9,056 nt of DNA from an uncultured Lachnospiraceae bacterium (GCA_946633495.1 CAMPAX010000085.1:1-9056); one strand, 5' to 3'. Positions 1 to 6,796 are shown, numbered from the stretch's first letter. Notes: a model not told the origin generated them from the sequence alone. Program-made: numbers and translations.

Positions 1-516
1 GAGAGGGTGGTGCCTTAGATACATCCATAGAATCGGCTTCTCCAGGATCCGTTTCAACTTGATCTGGATCCTGGTCTCTTTGGCGACCGGCTGAACAAGG
101 ATGGAAGGCAGCCGGGCATTGTTGGCGCCCCAGATATCGGTGAGGAGCTGATCTCCGATGAAAATGACTTCACTGGGACGGAGTTTCATTTTCCTGATCC
201 CGTCGATGTAACCCTGTCCTCTGGGCTTGGCGGCTTTATAAATATACAGAGGATCGGGAAGTCCGTCCACATGCAGCTCGGCCACGAAGTTTGCCACCCG
301 GGGCTCCCGGTTGTTGGACACAAAGCAGATCGAGAATCCGATCTCCCGGAGTTTTCGAAGGAGGGCGCGGCTGCGCTCGTCGGTCATTGCATCGTGGGGA
401 ACCAGAGTGTTGTCGATGTCAAAGAGGATCCCGCGGAAGCCGGATCGGTAGAGGTTCTCAAAATCGATGTCATAGGCGGAAGTATAGTATGCGTTTGGAT
501 AGAGAAAATGTCCCAT
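1..516 (-). CDS. yqeG: YqeG-family HAD-IIIA phosphatase (3' end beyond window)
   Basis: Haloacid-dehalogenase superfamily phosphatase of the YqeG type; its cellular substrate is not settled. Read on the minus strand from ATG at 516-514, all 172 codons to the window edge are open, so only the last few residues are probably missing (family members are about 170-180 aa). HAD motif I is DIDNTLV with Asp33 and Asp35, motif II ends in SNN at 67-69, the motif III lysine lies in AAKPRGQG near Lys97, and motif IV is GDQLLTD at 121-127. All catalytic positions are therefore present. There is no signal peptide or membrane segment, so it should be cytoplasmic. An AGAAAGG ribosome site lies 8 nt before the start. 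It begins only 15 bp after the uvrC stop, so it is probably cotranscribed with uvrC. The family call is firm; the physiological role is not known from sequence. Confidence 0.9.
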   Translation of the reverse strand, partial: MGHFLYPNAYYTSAYDIDFENLYRSGFRGILFDIDNTLVPHDAMTDERSRALLRKLREIGFSICFVSNNREPRVANFVAELHVDGLPDPLYIYKAAKPRGQGYIDGIRKMKLRPSEVIFIGDQLLTDIWGANNARLPSILVQPVAKETRIQIKLKRILEKPILWMYLRHHPL

Positions 517-531
517 AGGCTGTACCTTTCT

Positions 532-2394
532 TTATGTCTGATCTGAAGATTGCTCCTCGGATTGTTCTTGTTTTCGATGAAAGAAGGAAAAGACGGCTTC
601 TGCGCTGCGGCGGTTCATTTCCGGAAGCGCGGCGATCTCCTCCACGGTGGCGGTCTGTAAAGCTTCTATGGTCTTGAAATGGAGCAGCAGGGCACGCCTT
701 CTTTTTTCGCCGATGCCTTCGATATCATCCAGGATGGAATGAACCTGTCCCTTGCTGCGGAGCAGCTGATGGTAAGTGATGGCGAAGCGGTGCGTTTCGT
801 CCTGCAGAGCGGTGACCATGTGCATGGCTTCACTGCCCTTCGGAAAGATCACTTCCTGATCCTTGTAATAAAGTCCCCGGGTGCGATGATGGTCGTCCTT
901 TACCATGCCGCAGACCGGAATCTCCAGACCGAGGCTGTCCAAAACCATTTCTGCAATATGTACCTGTCCCTTGCCGCCGTCCATCATCAGAACATCGGGC
1001 AGAGGCCCCAGCTTTTCATTGGTATACCTTCGGGAGAGAACCTCCTTCATGGAGGCGTAGTCGTCCGGACCTTCAACGGTCCTGAGGCGGAATTTCCGGT
1101 AAGCATTTCTTCGGGGTTCTCCATTTTCGAAGACAACCATGGAAGCAACACTGTGATAGCCGGAAATGTTGGAGATATCGAAGGCTTCCATCCTGGACGC
1201 GCTGGGGATATGCAGAATCTCCGCGATCTCCCGGACGGCGCCGGTGGTTCGCTTTTCTTTCTTCCGGATCCGTTCCATATCCTGTTCCAGGACCAGTTTG
1301 GCATTATCCTCCGCAAGCCCAAGAAGGCTGGCTTTGTCTCCGCGCTGCGGCTGCAGAAGGGTTACCTTCTGGCCTTTTTTTTCGGAGAGATAGGAGAGCA
1401 GGATCTCCGGGTCCAAAATGGGGATCCGGGTCAGGATCTCCTTCGGGATATAGGGGGTGCTGCTGTAATACTGCTTGATAAATTCCGTCAGGACAAAGTC
1501 GTCCGACTCCTCGGGGTCCGCGGACATGTGGTGGTTTTCGCGCCCCAGCAGCTGACCGTCCCGGATGAAGAAAACCGTGATCACGGTGTCCTTTTCGCCT
1601 CGGGCAAAGGCTATGATATCACGGTTATCGGCATTCGTATCCGTCATCCGCTGCTTATCCATGATGTGGGAAATGCTCTCGATCAGGTCACGGACTTCAG
1701 CGGCCTTTTCGAATTCCATGTTGGCGGCGTGGTCTTTCATCCTCTGTTTCAGATCATTTACAAGATCCCTGGTATCTCCCTTCAGAAACCGGATGGCCTG
1801 CCGGATCTGTTCGTTGTAATCCTCTTTATTCACCAGAGAGCTGCTGCAGGGACCGGTGCACTGACCGATCTGATAATAGAGGCAGGGCCGCTCTCTGTCG
1901 ATCTCCTTTGGAAGACTCCGGCTGCAGCTGCGAAGCCGGAACAGTTTGTTGACCAGCTGGATGATATCATGTACAGCACCGGCATCCGTATATGGCCCGA
2001 AATATTTGGATTTGTCCCGGCGCATCTGATGACTGTAAAGGATCCGGGGGTAATCCTCGTCTACGGTGACGCGGATGTAGGGATAGCCCTTATCGTCTGT
2101 CATCAGTGTGTTGTAACGGGGACGGTATTCCTTGATCAGATTACACTCCAGAACCAGAGCCTCCATCTCGGAGCCGGTCACGATGTATTCAAAATAAGCG
2201 ATCTGGGATACCATTTTCGTGATCTTCGGCGAACCGCCGTGGCCGTGGCCTTTACGAAAATACTGCCGAACCCGGTTATGCAGGGAGGTGGCTTTTCCAA
2301 CGTAAAGAATCTCCTCGCTGTCGCTGTGCATGAGATAGACACCGGGGAGGTTCGGGAGCTTTTTCAGTTCTTCTTCTATATCGAATTCTTTCAT
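532..2394 (-). CDS. uvrC: Excinuclease ABC subunit C
   Basis: UvrC is the nuclease of nucleotide excision repair. It binds the UvrB-DNA complex and cuts the damaged strand on both sides of the lesion. The 620-residue protein has the full family layout. An N-terminal GIY-YIG nuclease (about 13-95) carries GVY at 18-20, YVG at 31-33, Arg41 and Glu78. A four-cysteine cluster (Cys157, 171, 179, 183) matches the iron-sulfur cysteines reported in UvrC. The UVR motif for UvrB contact spans about 209-243. The C-terminal RNase H-like nuclease keeps FDISN, MMDGGKGQ and the DDHHRT His. A helix-hairpin-helix DNA-binding tail begins near DIEGIGEKRR. The start ATG at 2394-2392 has only a modest GGAG upstream, about 13 nt away. 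It is the first gene of a minus-strand pair with yqeG and diverges from hprK. No key residue appears missing. Confidence 0.97.
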   Translation of the reverse strand: MKEFDIEEELKKLPNLPGVYLMHSDSEEILYVGKATSLHNRVRQYFRKGHGHGGSPKITKMVSQIAYFEYIVTGSEMEALVLECNLIKEYRPRYNTLMTDDKGYPYIRVTVDEDYPRILYSHQMRRDKSKYFGPYTDAGAVHDIIQLVNKLFRLRSCSRSLPKEIDRERPCLYYQIGQCTGPCSSSLVNKEDYNEQIRQAIRFLKGDTRDLVNDLKQRMKDHAANMEFEKAAEVRDLIESISHIMDKQRMTDTNADNRDIIAFARGEKDTVITVFFIRDGQLLGRENHHMSADPEESDDFVLTEFIKQYYSSTPYIPKEILTRIPILDPEILLSYLSEKKGQKVTLLQPQRGDKASLLGLAEDNAKLVLEQDMERIRKKEKRTTGAVREIAEILHIPSASRMEAFDISNISGYHSVASMVVFENGEPRRNAYRKFRLRTVEGPDDYASMKEVLSRRYTNEKLGPLPDVLMMDGGKGQVHIAEMVLDSLGLEIPVCGMVKDDHHRTRGLYYKDQEVIFPKGSEAMHMVTALQDETHRFAITYHQLLRSKGQVHSILDDIEGIGEKRRRALLLHFKTIEALQTATVEEIAALPEMNRRSAEAVFSFFHRKQEQSEEQSSDQT

Positions 2395-2432
2395 GGGTTC
2401 TTTGCTCCGCTGTTACGTTACCACGTCTTTTT

Positions 2433-2496
2433 CCGCCGGTTCCCGGCGGCGGACTGTCGCCTGATTGTCATGGGATGCCGGGATCAACAGGCATCC
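2433..2496 (-). other. Two hairpins in the uvrC leader
   Basis: The predicted uvrC transcript has a leader of about 155 nt. It contains two perfect short inverted repeats: GGATGCC/GGCATCC (2473-2479 with 2490-2496, 10-nt loop) and CCGCCG/CGGCGG (2433-2438 with 2444-2449, 5-nt loop). Neither is followed by a T-run in either direction, so they are not intrinsic terminators. The second lies about 40 nt before the start codon and could affect translation or RNA stability. Function is inference only. Confidence 0.35.
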
Positions 2497-2555
2497 TGTT
2501 TTCGGCAGAGGATACGCAGCACGCACATTGCGCGTGAAATCCGCTGCCGACCATC

Positions 2556-2585
2556 ATTATATCATGTATGGCAAAAAAACGCCAT
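2556..2585 (-). promoter_or_regulatory. Extended -10 promoter for uvrC-yqeG
   Basis: On the minus strand there is a perfect extended -10 element, TGATATAAT, whose TATAAT occupies 2561-2556. The -35 region is weak: ATGGCG at 2585-2580 with an 18-bp spacer matches 3 of 6 consensus bases. Extended -10 promoters tolerate a poor -35. The expected start point is about 2549. It overlaps the hprK promoter on the other strand. Confidence 0.6.
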
Positions 2586-2591
2586 GTATGG
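2563..2591. repeat. 9-bp direct repeat between divergent promoters
   Basis: CATGTATGG occurs exactly twice, at 2563-2571 and 2583-2591. The starts are 20 bp apart, close to two helical turns. One copy abuts each -10 box: TATAAT on the minus strand at 2561-2556 and TACAAT on the plus strand at 2592-2597. An overlapping inverted repeat, ATGGC/GCCAT (2568-2572 and 2581-2585), flanks an A-run. The placement suits an operator controlling both promoters, but no regulator is identified. Confidence 0.45.
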
Positions 2592-2597
2592 TACAAT
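2568..2597 (+). promoter_or_regulatory. Candidate sigma-A promoter for hprK
   Basis: ATGGCA at 2568-2573 (4 of 6 matches to TTGACA), an 18-bp spacer, then TACAAT at 2592-2597 (5 of 6 matches to TATAAT). The predicted start is near 2604, giving a leader of about 80 nt. That leader contains a small hairpin, TCTGGT/ACCGGA at 2640-2656. The promoter is interleaved with the divergent uvrC promoter. Confidence 0.5.
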
Positions 2598-2685
2598 AAT
2601 CCATGGGACTGTCCGACGAAAGAGGGACGGGATCTCTGATCTGGTTCGAGACCGGACAAAAAGACTATTTAAGCGGGGGGATGAT

Positions 2686-3624
2686 ATGGCGGTAGAATAC
2701 AGCGTAAAGCTGACAGACTTTATAAAAAAGCTGAATCTGAAAAACTATACACCGGAGATCGATACGGACAAGATCCTGATAACGGATCCGGACATTAACC
2801 GTCCGGCACTGCAGCTGGCGGGATTCTTCGAGCACTTCGACTCGTCTCGGGTGCAGATCTGCGGAAATGTGGAGCATGCGTATCTTGCGGATATGCATAC
2901 CAGAGAAGAAAATATCGAGATCTTCGACAAACTCTTCAGGTTTCCTTTTCCGTGTCTTGTGTTCTGCCGGGACATCGAACCCTATGATTTTATCATAGAA
3001 GCGGGAAAGCGGCATGGGATCCCCGTGCTTTCTTCCGCGTTTACCACATCGAACTTCGTGCATGAGGCGGTGCGCTGGCTTCATGAAGAGCTGGCTCCGA
3101 GGATCTCGATCCATGCGGTTTTGGTAGATGTTTTCGGTGAGGGCGTGCTGATCATGGGCGACAGCGGTATCGGTAAGTCTGAGGCGGCATTGGAGCTTCT
3201 GAAGCGGGGGCACCGTCTGGTAGCGGACGATGTTGTGGAGATCAAGAAGATTTCCGACGATCAGCTGATCGGAACCAGCCCGGCCATCACAAGGCATTTT
3301 ATCGAGCTTCGGGGAATCGGCATCATCGACGTGAAGACCATGTTTGGTGTGGAATGCGTGAAGATCTCCCAGCAGATCGATCTGGTGATCAATCTGGAGG
3401 AATGGGATAAGGATGCCAATTACGACCGGATGGGTCTGGAGGATCAGTATAAGGAATTCCTGGGCAATAAGGTGGTGAGCCATAATATCCCGATCCGTCC
3501 GGGCCGGAATCTGGCCATCATCGTGGAATCGGCTGCGGTAAATCACCGGCAGAAGAAGATGGGATACAATGCCGCGCAGGAAATGTATCGAAGGGTAATG
3601 GAGAATATCCGGAAGAATTCCTGA
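2686..3624 (+). CDS. hprK: HPr kinase/phosphorylase
   Basis: Bifunctional enzyme that phosphorylates Ser46 of HPr and HPr-like proteins when glycolytic intermediates and ATP are high, and removes that phosphate when inorganic phosphate is high. In Bacillota, P-Ser-HPr is the CcpA corepressor for carbon catabolite control. The 312-residue product matches the usual length of about 310. The N-terminal domain covers about 1-130. The P-loop GDSGIGKSE is at 158-166, the catalytic Asp pair is in LVADD at 181-182, and the HprK signature RGIGIIDVKTMFG follows. I chose the ATG at 2686 because a G-rich site (2675-2680) lies 5 nt upstream and the family N-terminus fits. The same frame is open far upstream, antisense to uvrC, which could mislead a gene caller. 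It is cytoplasmic and probably monocistronic, with a terminator downstream. A candidate Ser46 substrate is encoded about 4 kb further on. Confidence 0.96.
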   Translation: MAVEYSVKLTDFIKKLNLKNYTPEIDTDKILITDPDINRPALQLAGFFEHFDSSRVQICGNVEHAYLADMHTREENIEIFDKLFRFPFPCLVFCRDIEPYDFIIEAGKRHGIPVLSSAFTTSNFVHEAVRWLHEELAPRISIHAVLVDVFGEGVLIMGDSGIGKSEAALELLKRGHRLVADDVVEIKKISDDQLIGTSPAITRHFIELRGIGIIDVKTMFGVECVKISQQIDLVINLEEWDKDANYDRMGLEDQYKEFLGNKVVSHNIPIRPGRNLAIIVESAAVNHRQKKMGYNAAQEMYRRVMENIRKNS

Positions 3625-3638
3625 CAGTCGAAAGAGAC

Positions 3639-3664
3639 CTGTGGCAAAAACTGCCATGGTTTTT
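3639..3664 (+). terminator. Probable intrinsic terminator after hprK
   Basis: A stem of 8 pairs, CTGTGGCA (3639-3646) with TGCCATGG (3652-3659), has a 5-nt AAAAC loop and is followed directly by five T (3660-3664). Two of the pairs are G-U, so strength is moderate. It lies 15 bp after the hprK stop. The rest of the gap up to 3763 shows no convincing promoter for the glucokinase gene, so some read-through from hprK is possible. Confidence 0.55.
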
Positions 3665-3763
3665 CATTGGATCATCCGGATCCGGGCATTTACATGAGTG
3701 AAGAATCATCAGCCGGGGCAAAACGATTATCCCGGGAATCTTAAAAAACAGGAGGTTAGGATC

Positions 3764-4702
3764 ATGGCAAACTATGTATTCGGAGTTGATATCGGAGGAA
3801 CCACCGTGAAGATCGGCCTTTTTTCCGCAGATGGGAATCTGCTGGATAAATGGGAGATCACTACACGGACGGATGACGGCGGAGCTTACATCCTCGGTGA
3901 TATCGCTGAATCCGTTAAGGCAAAGATGGAGGAGAAGAATGTCGCAAAGACAGATGTTCTCGGCGTAGGCATGGGAGTTCCGGGACCGGTTCGTGAGGAT
4001 GGTACCGTGATCAAATGCGTGAATCTTGGCTGGGGCGTTTTCAATGCAGCCGATGAACTCGGAAAACTGCTTGATATGAAGGTAAAGGTTGGAAATGATG
4101 CGAATATGGCAGCCCTCGGCGAGATGTGGCAGGGAGGCGGAAAGGGCCATGAGAATATCGTTATGATCACGCTTGGAACCGGTGTGGGCGGCGGTATCAT
4201 CCTGAACGGGAAGATGCTGGCAGGCGTGAACGGAGCCGGCGGTGAGATCGGACATATGACCATGGATCTTTCGGAGACAGATGTCTGCAATTGCGGCAAA
4301 AGAGGATGTCTGGAACAGTATGCATCGGCAACCGGTATCGTCCGGTTGGCCAACAAGGCGCTGAATGATTCCGATCGTCCGTCCAAGCTTCGCGAGGTGC
4401 AGTATATCTCTGCAAAGGAAATCTTCGATGCGGCAAAGACCGGTGACGATCTGGCTATGGAACTGGTGGATGAGCTGGGCAAAAAGCTGGGACTGGCTAT
4501 GGCTCAGGTGGCAGCGGTGGTGGATCCGGAGGTCTTCGTGATCGGAGGAGGCGTAAGCCGCGCCGGCCAGATCATCATTGATGCAACGGAAAAGTATTTC
4601 AGGCAATACGCTTTCCATGCGTGCCGAAATACGGCCTTTGAACTTGCGGTTCTCGGGAATGATGCCGGAATGTATGGTGGGGCAAGAGCGGTCCTTGACT
4701 GA
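3764..4702 (+). CDS. glcK: ROK-family glucokinase
   Basis: ATP-dependent sugar kinase of the ROK family, most likely glucokinase (glucose to glucose-6-phosphate), the first step of glycolysis for glucose not brought in by the PTS. Product is 312 aa, typical of the family. The phosphate-binding motif DIGGTTVK is at 9-16, VGNDAN holds the catalytic Asp112, GTGVGGG is at 138-144, and His164 with Cys175, Cys177 and Cys182 (CNCGKRGC) forms the ROK zinc site. The ATG at 3764 is preferred over an upstream in-frame ATG at 3698 because a near-perfect AGGAGGT lies 7 nt before it and DIGGTT then falls at the usual place. The last 17 bp, through the stop, form the start of a 46-bp tandem repeat that carries diverged copies of this same 3' end. 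Substrate could instead be another hexose or N-acetylmannosamine, but the sequence and context favour glucose. Confidence 0.92.
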   Translation: MANYVFGVDIGGTTVKIGLFSADGNLLDKWEITTRTDDGGAYILGDIAESVKAKMEEKNVAKTDVLGVGMGVPGPVREDGTVIKCVNLGWGVFNAADELGKLLDMKVKVGNDANMAALGEMWQGGGKGHENIVMITLGTGVGGGIILNGKMLAGVNGAGGEIGHMTMDLSETDVCNCGKRGCLEQYASATGIVRLANKALNDSDRPSKLREVQYISAKEIFDAAKTGDDLAMELVDELGKKLGLAMAQVAAVVDPEVFVIGGGVSRAGQIIIDATEKYFRQYAFHACRNTAFELAVLGNDAGMYGGARAVLD

Positions 4703-4790
4703 TGAGCTTGCCGGATCGTACGGAGGAGCAGGAGCGGTCCTTGACTGATGAGCTTGCCGGATCGTACGGAGGAGCAGGAGCGGTCCTTGA
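4686..4790 (+). repeat. 46-bp tandem repeat (2.3 copies) at the glucokinase 3' end
   Basis: Two identical 46-bp units (4686-4731 and 4732-4777) plus the first 13 bp of a third (4778-4790). The first unit starts inside the glucokinase gene and covers its stop. Each unit end, continued into the next, resembles the gene's own 3' end: 34 of 42 bases match between 4661-4702 and 4707-4748. In the matching frame the copy reads AGSYGGAGAVLD-stop, against the real AGMYGGARAVLD-stop. The array therefore looks like a diverged duplicate of the gene end that was then tandemly amplified. Because 46 is not a multiple of 3, each unit shifts frame. Confidence 0.9.
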
Positions 4791-4854
4791 AAAAAGGACA
4801 CCGGAACGTTTGGTGAAACAGTGCAAAACCGGACCGGCAGGTTATGAAAAATGA
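4702..4854 (+). other. Small open frame through the 46-bp repeat (doubtful gene)
   Basis: An ATG at 4702-4704 overlaps the glucokinase stop in a TGATG arrangement that would allow coupled translation. It opens a 50-codon frame ending with TGA at 4852-4854. The predicted peptide starts MSLPDRTEEQER and ends KTGPAGYEK; its middle is the repeat-encoded AGSYGGAGAVL segment. There is no good ribosome site and no recognised domain. The frame could simply be a by-product of the repeat, so I do not call it a gene. The rest of the 4703-4991 gap holds the repeat, an inverted repeat and the murB promoter. Confidence 0.15.
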
Positions 4855-4899
4855 CGGAAAATACGGGTTTTTCCTGAAAAATTCGTGAAAGTTTCTTTA

Positions 4900-4928
4900 T
4901 TGTAAACACGGGCGCTATCATGTATAGT
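4900..4928 (+). promoter_or_regulatory. Candidate sigma-A promoter for murB-rapZ-whiA
   Basis: TTGTAA at 4900-4905 (4 of 6) and TATAGT at 4923-4928 (5 of 6) are separated by exactly 17 bp. The predicted start, about 4935, leaves a leader of roughly 57 nt before murB. The -10 box and start point sit in the loop of the inverted repeat at 4905-4952. Confidence 0.55.
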
Positions 4929-4952
4929 TTTATATGTGGCATCGCCCGTGTT
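4905..4952 (+). terminator. Inverted repeat, possible glucokinase terminator
   Basis: Perfect 10-bp arms AACACGGGCG (4905-4914) and CGCCCGTGTT (4943-4952) are separated by 28 nt and followed by ATTTTATT. The G+C-rich stem and T-rich tail suit an intrinsic terminator for transcripts coming from the glucokinase gene, though the loop is long and the T-run is interrupted. The arms flank the murB -10 box, so a protein operator is the main alternative. Confidence 0.45.
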
Positions 4953-4991
4953 ATTTTATTGTCCGGGATCAACCCGAAGTTGCAGAGGAAC

Positions 4992-5903
4992 ATGATGGAG
5001 TATAGGGCAGACGAACCGATGAAACTTCATACGACCTTTCGGACCGGAGGCCCTGCGAAAAGGTTTTGTTCCATTTCGTCGAAAGAGGAATTGATCGAAG
5101 TTATGTCAACTGCAAGCCGGGAGAAAGAGCCTTTCTTTATTATCGGGAACGGAAGCAATCTGCTGGTTTCCGACCGGGGGATCAACGGGACGGTGATCGA
5201 GATCGGAGAGAAGTTCCGTGAGATCCGGGTGATAGACGGTTCCACGAATGAAACGGATGGGAAAGAAATGCCGGAAGCCGCCGGGATCTATGCGGAGGCA
5301 GGGGCGCTCTTATCCGTGATCGCCGTACAGGCGAGGGACGCAGGGCTGGACGGCATGGTATTTGCCTCCGGAATCCCCGGAACGCTCGGTGGAGCGATCT
5401 CCATGAATGCCGGTGCGTACGGCGGGGAGATGCGTGATATCGTGGAATATGTGGATGTACTGAAAGATGGAAGTGTTCAGCGCATCCCCGGAGAAGAGAT
5501 GCATTTTGGTTATCGTACCAGCCGGTGCCATGAGGAGCCTTTGGTGGTTTTGGGAGCAAAGCTCCGGCTGCTTCCCAAAGATAAAGCAGCCATAGGTGAG
5601 GCAATGCAGGAACTCAGTCAGAAGAGAAGAGAGAAGCAGCCGCTGGAGTTTCCCAGTGCCGGTTCCACCTTCAAACGGCCGGAAGGGCATTTTGCCGGGA
5701 AGCTGATCCAGGATGCGGGACTCGCAGGTTACCGGATCGGCGGAGCAGAGGTTTCTTCCAAGCATTGCGGATTCGTGATCAATCGGGGGGATGCGACCTC
5801 GGATGATATCTACCGCCTGATCCGGCATATTATCCGGACGGTGGATGAGAAGTTTCATGTCCGCCTGGAGCCGGAAGTCCGGATGCTGGGTGAGTTTGAA
5901 TAA
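4992..5903 (+). CDS. murB: UDP-N-acetylenolpyruvoylglucosamine reductase
   Basis: FAD- and NADPH-dependent enzyme that reduces UDP-GlcNAc-enolpyruvate to UDP-MurNAc, the second committed step of peptidoglycan precursor synthesis in the cytoplasm. The 303-residue product shows the FAD domain with TTFRTGGPA (14-22) and IGNGSNLLVS (51-60), then GIPGTLGGAISMNAGAYGG (127-145), FGYRTSRC, the catalytic Ser225 in AGSTFKRP, and the terminal LEPEVRMLG carrying the conserved Glu. This is a compact, type II-like MurB. Start choice is uncertain. ATGs at 4992 and 4995 both follow an AGAGGA site, and 4995 has the better spacing (6 nt). An in-frame ATG at 4920 lies upstream of the predicted transcription start and would add an unlikely 24-residue leader; TTG at 4959 lacks a ribosome site. 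It leads a tight run with rapZ, 12 bp downstream. Confidence 0.95.
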   Translation: MMEYRADEPMKLHTTFRTGGPAKRFCSISSKEELIEVMSTASREKEPFFIIGNGSNLLVSDRGINGTVIEIGEKFREIRVIDGSTNETDGKEMPEAAGIYAEAGALLSVIAVQARDAGLDGMVFASGIPGTLGGAISMNAGAYGGEMRDIVEYVDVLKDGSVQRIPGEEMHFGYRTSRCHEEPLVVLGAKLRLLPKDKAAIGEAMQELSQKRREKQPLEFPSAGSTFKRPEGHFAGKLIQDAGLAGYRIGGAEVSSKHCGFVINRGDATSDDIYRLIRHIIRTVDEKFHVRLEPEVRMLGEFE

Positions 5904-5915
5904 AAAGGTGAGTTT

Positions 5916-6794
5916 ATGCGGTTTGTGATCGTAACAGGAATGAGCGGAGCCGGGAAGTCCACGGCACTTCGGACCATGGAAGATCTGGGGTATTTCTGCG
6001 TGGATAATCTCCCTGTACTGCTGATCCAGAAATTTGCCGAGATTTCCCGCGACCAGAATTTCAATTATGACCGCGTGGCGGTGGGGATCGATATCAGAAG
6101 CGGTAAAAAGCTGGATGATCTCTCTCTCGTGCTGGCCAATCTGAAGAATGATAATTTTACCTATGAGATCCTCTTCCTGGATGCAAATGATACGGAGCTT
6201 GTAAAAAGGTTCAAGGAAACCCGGAGGGAGCATCCGCTTGCCCGGGGAGGAAGAGTGGAAGAAGGGATCGCCGAGGAGCGGGGAAGGATCGCCTTCCTGC
6301 GGGAGATCGCGGACTATATCGTTGATACCAGCGGGCTTCTCACGCGGGAGCTGAAAAAAGAAGTAGGAAAGATTCTTTCCAATGAGAAAGAATATTCGAA
6401 TATGATCGTATCCGTCGTGTCATTCGGCTACAAGAACGGGATTCCGAGGGATGCGGATCTGGTGTTTGATGTAAGGTTTCTTCCGAATCCCTACTATGTC
6501 GAGGAATTGAAGGACCATACCGGAAATGAATCCTGTGTTCAGGACTATGTGATGGCTACGGGAGAGGGTGAGAAGTTCCTTGAAAGACTCATCGGACTGC
6601 TTGAGTTTCTGATCCCCCAGTATGTGGAGAATGAAGGAAAACACCAGCTTGTGGTTGCCATCGGGTGTACCGGGGGCAGACATCGCTCCGTGACGATCGC
6701 GAATCTGATCCATGAACGTCTTCAGGAACTCCCGTATTCCGTGCGGGTATTCCACAGAGATATCGGAATGGATACGATCCTGAAAGGTGAATAA
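5916..6794 (+). CDS. rapZ: RapZ/YvcJ-family P-loop nucleotide-binding regulator
   Basis: Member of the RapZ (YvcJ) family. In E. coli RapZ senses glucosamine-6-phosphate and delivers the small RNA GlmZ to RNase E; in Bacillus YvcJ is a nucleotide-hydrolysing protein whose target is less clear. The 292-residue length is normal for the family. A Walker A motif GMSGAGKST is at 8-16 right at the N-terminus, followed by the family block DLGYFCVDNLP. The C-terminal domain carries GCTGGRHRSV at 250-259, the most conserved stretch of that half. An AAGGTGA ribosome site precedes the ATG. It lies 12 bp after murB and 2 bp before whiA, so all three are surely cotranscribed. Which role applies here, RNA adaptor or another, cannot be read from the sequence. 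Confidence 0.95.
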   Translation: MRFVIVTGMSGAGKSTALRTMEDLGYFCVDNLPVLLIQKFAEISRDQNFNYDRVAVGIDIRSGKKLDDLSLVLANLKNDNFTYEILFLDANDTELVKRFKETRREHPLARGGRVEEGIAEERGRIAFLREIADYIVDTSGLLTRELKKEVGKILSNEKEYSNMIVSVVSFGYKNGIPRDADLVFDVRFLPNPYYVEELKDHTGNESCVQDYVMATGEGEKFLERLIGLLEFLIPQYVENEGKHQLVVAIGCTGGRHRSVTIANLIHERLQELPYSVRVFHRDIGMDTILKGE

Positions 6795-6796
6795 AT

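Noticed and set aside
679..2685. A plus-strand frame of 669 codons, antisense to uvrC and continuous with hprK, giving an apparent 981-aa protein
   Set aside because: The upstream part mirrors uvrC, whose motifs are complete, and has no recognisable domain. The HprK family start and a ribosome site lie at 2686. The open antisense frame reflects codon bias, although it also crosses the 291-bp intergenic region without a stop.
3667..3696. TTGGAT plus TACATG as a glucokinase promoter
   Set aside because: The -10 match is too weak (3 of 6), and the nearby TTTACA has no -10 box at proper spacing.
4856..4874. GGAAAA/TTTTCC hairpin between the repeat and murB as the glucokinase terminator
   Set aside because: The 6-bp stem is A+T-rich, the T-run lies inside the stem, and no T-tract follows.
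4920..4991. Upstream in-frame ATG giving MurB a 24-residue hydrophobic leader (MYSFICGIARVILL)
   Set aside because: The ATG overlaps the promoter -10 region and precedes the predicted transcription start. It has no ribosome site, and MurB is a cytoplasmic enzyme that needs no signal peptide.
3518..4993. A 491-codon minus-strand frame across hprK, glucokinase and the gap before murB
   Set aside because: It is antisense to clear genes, shows no domain or ribosome site, and is rich in His, Cys and Ser as expected of a shadow frame.
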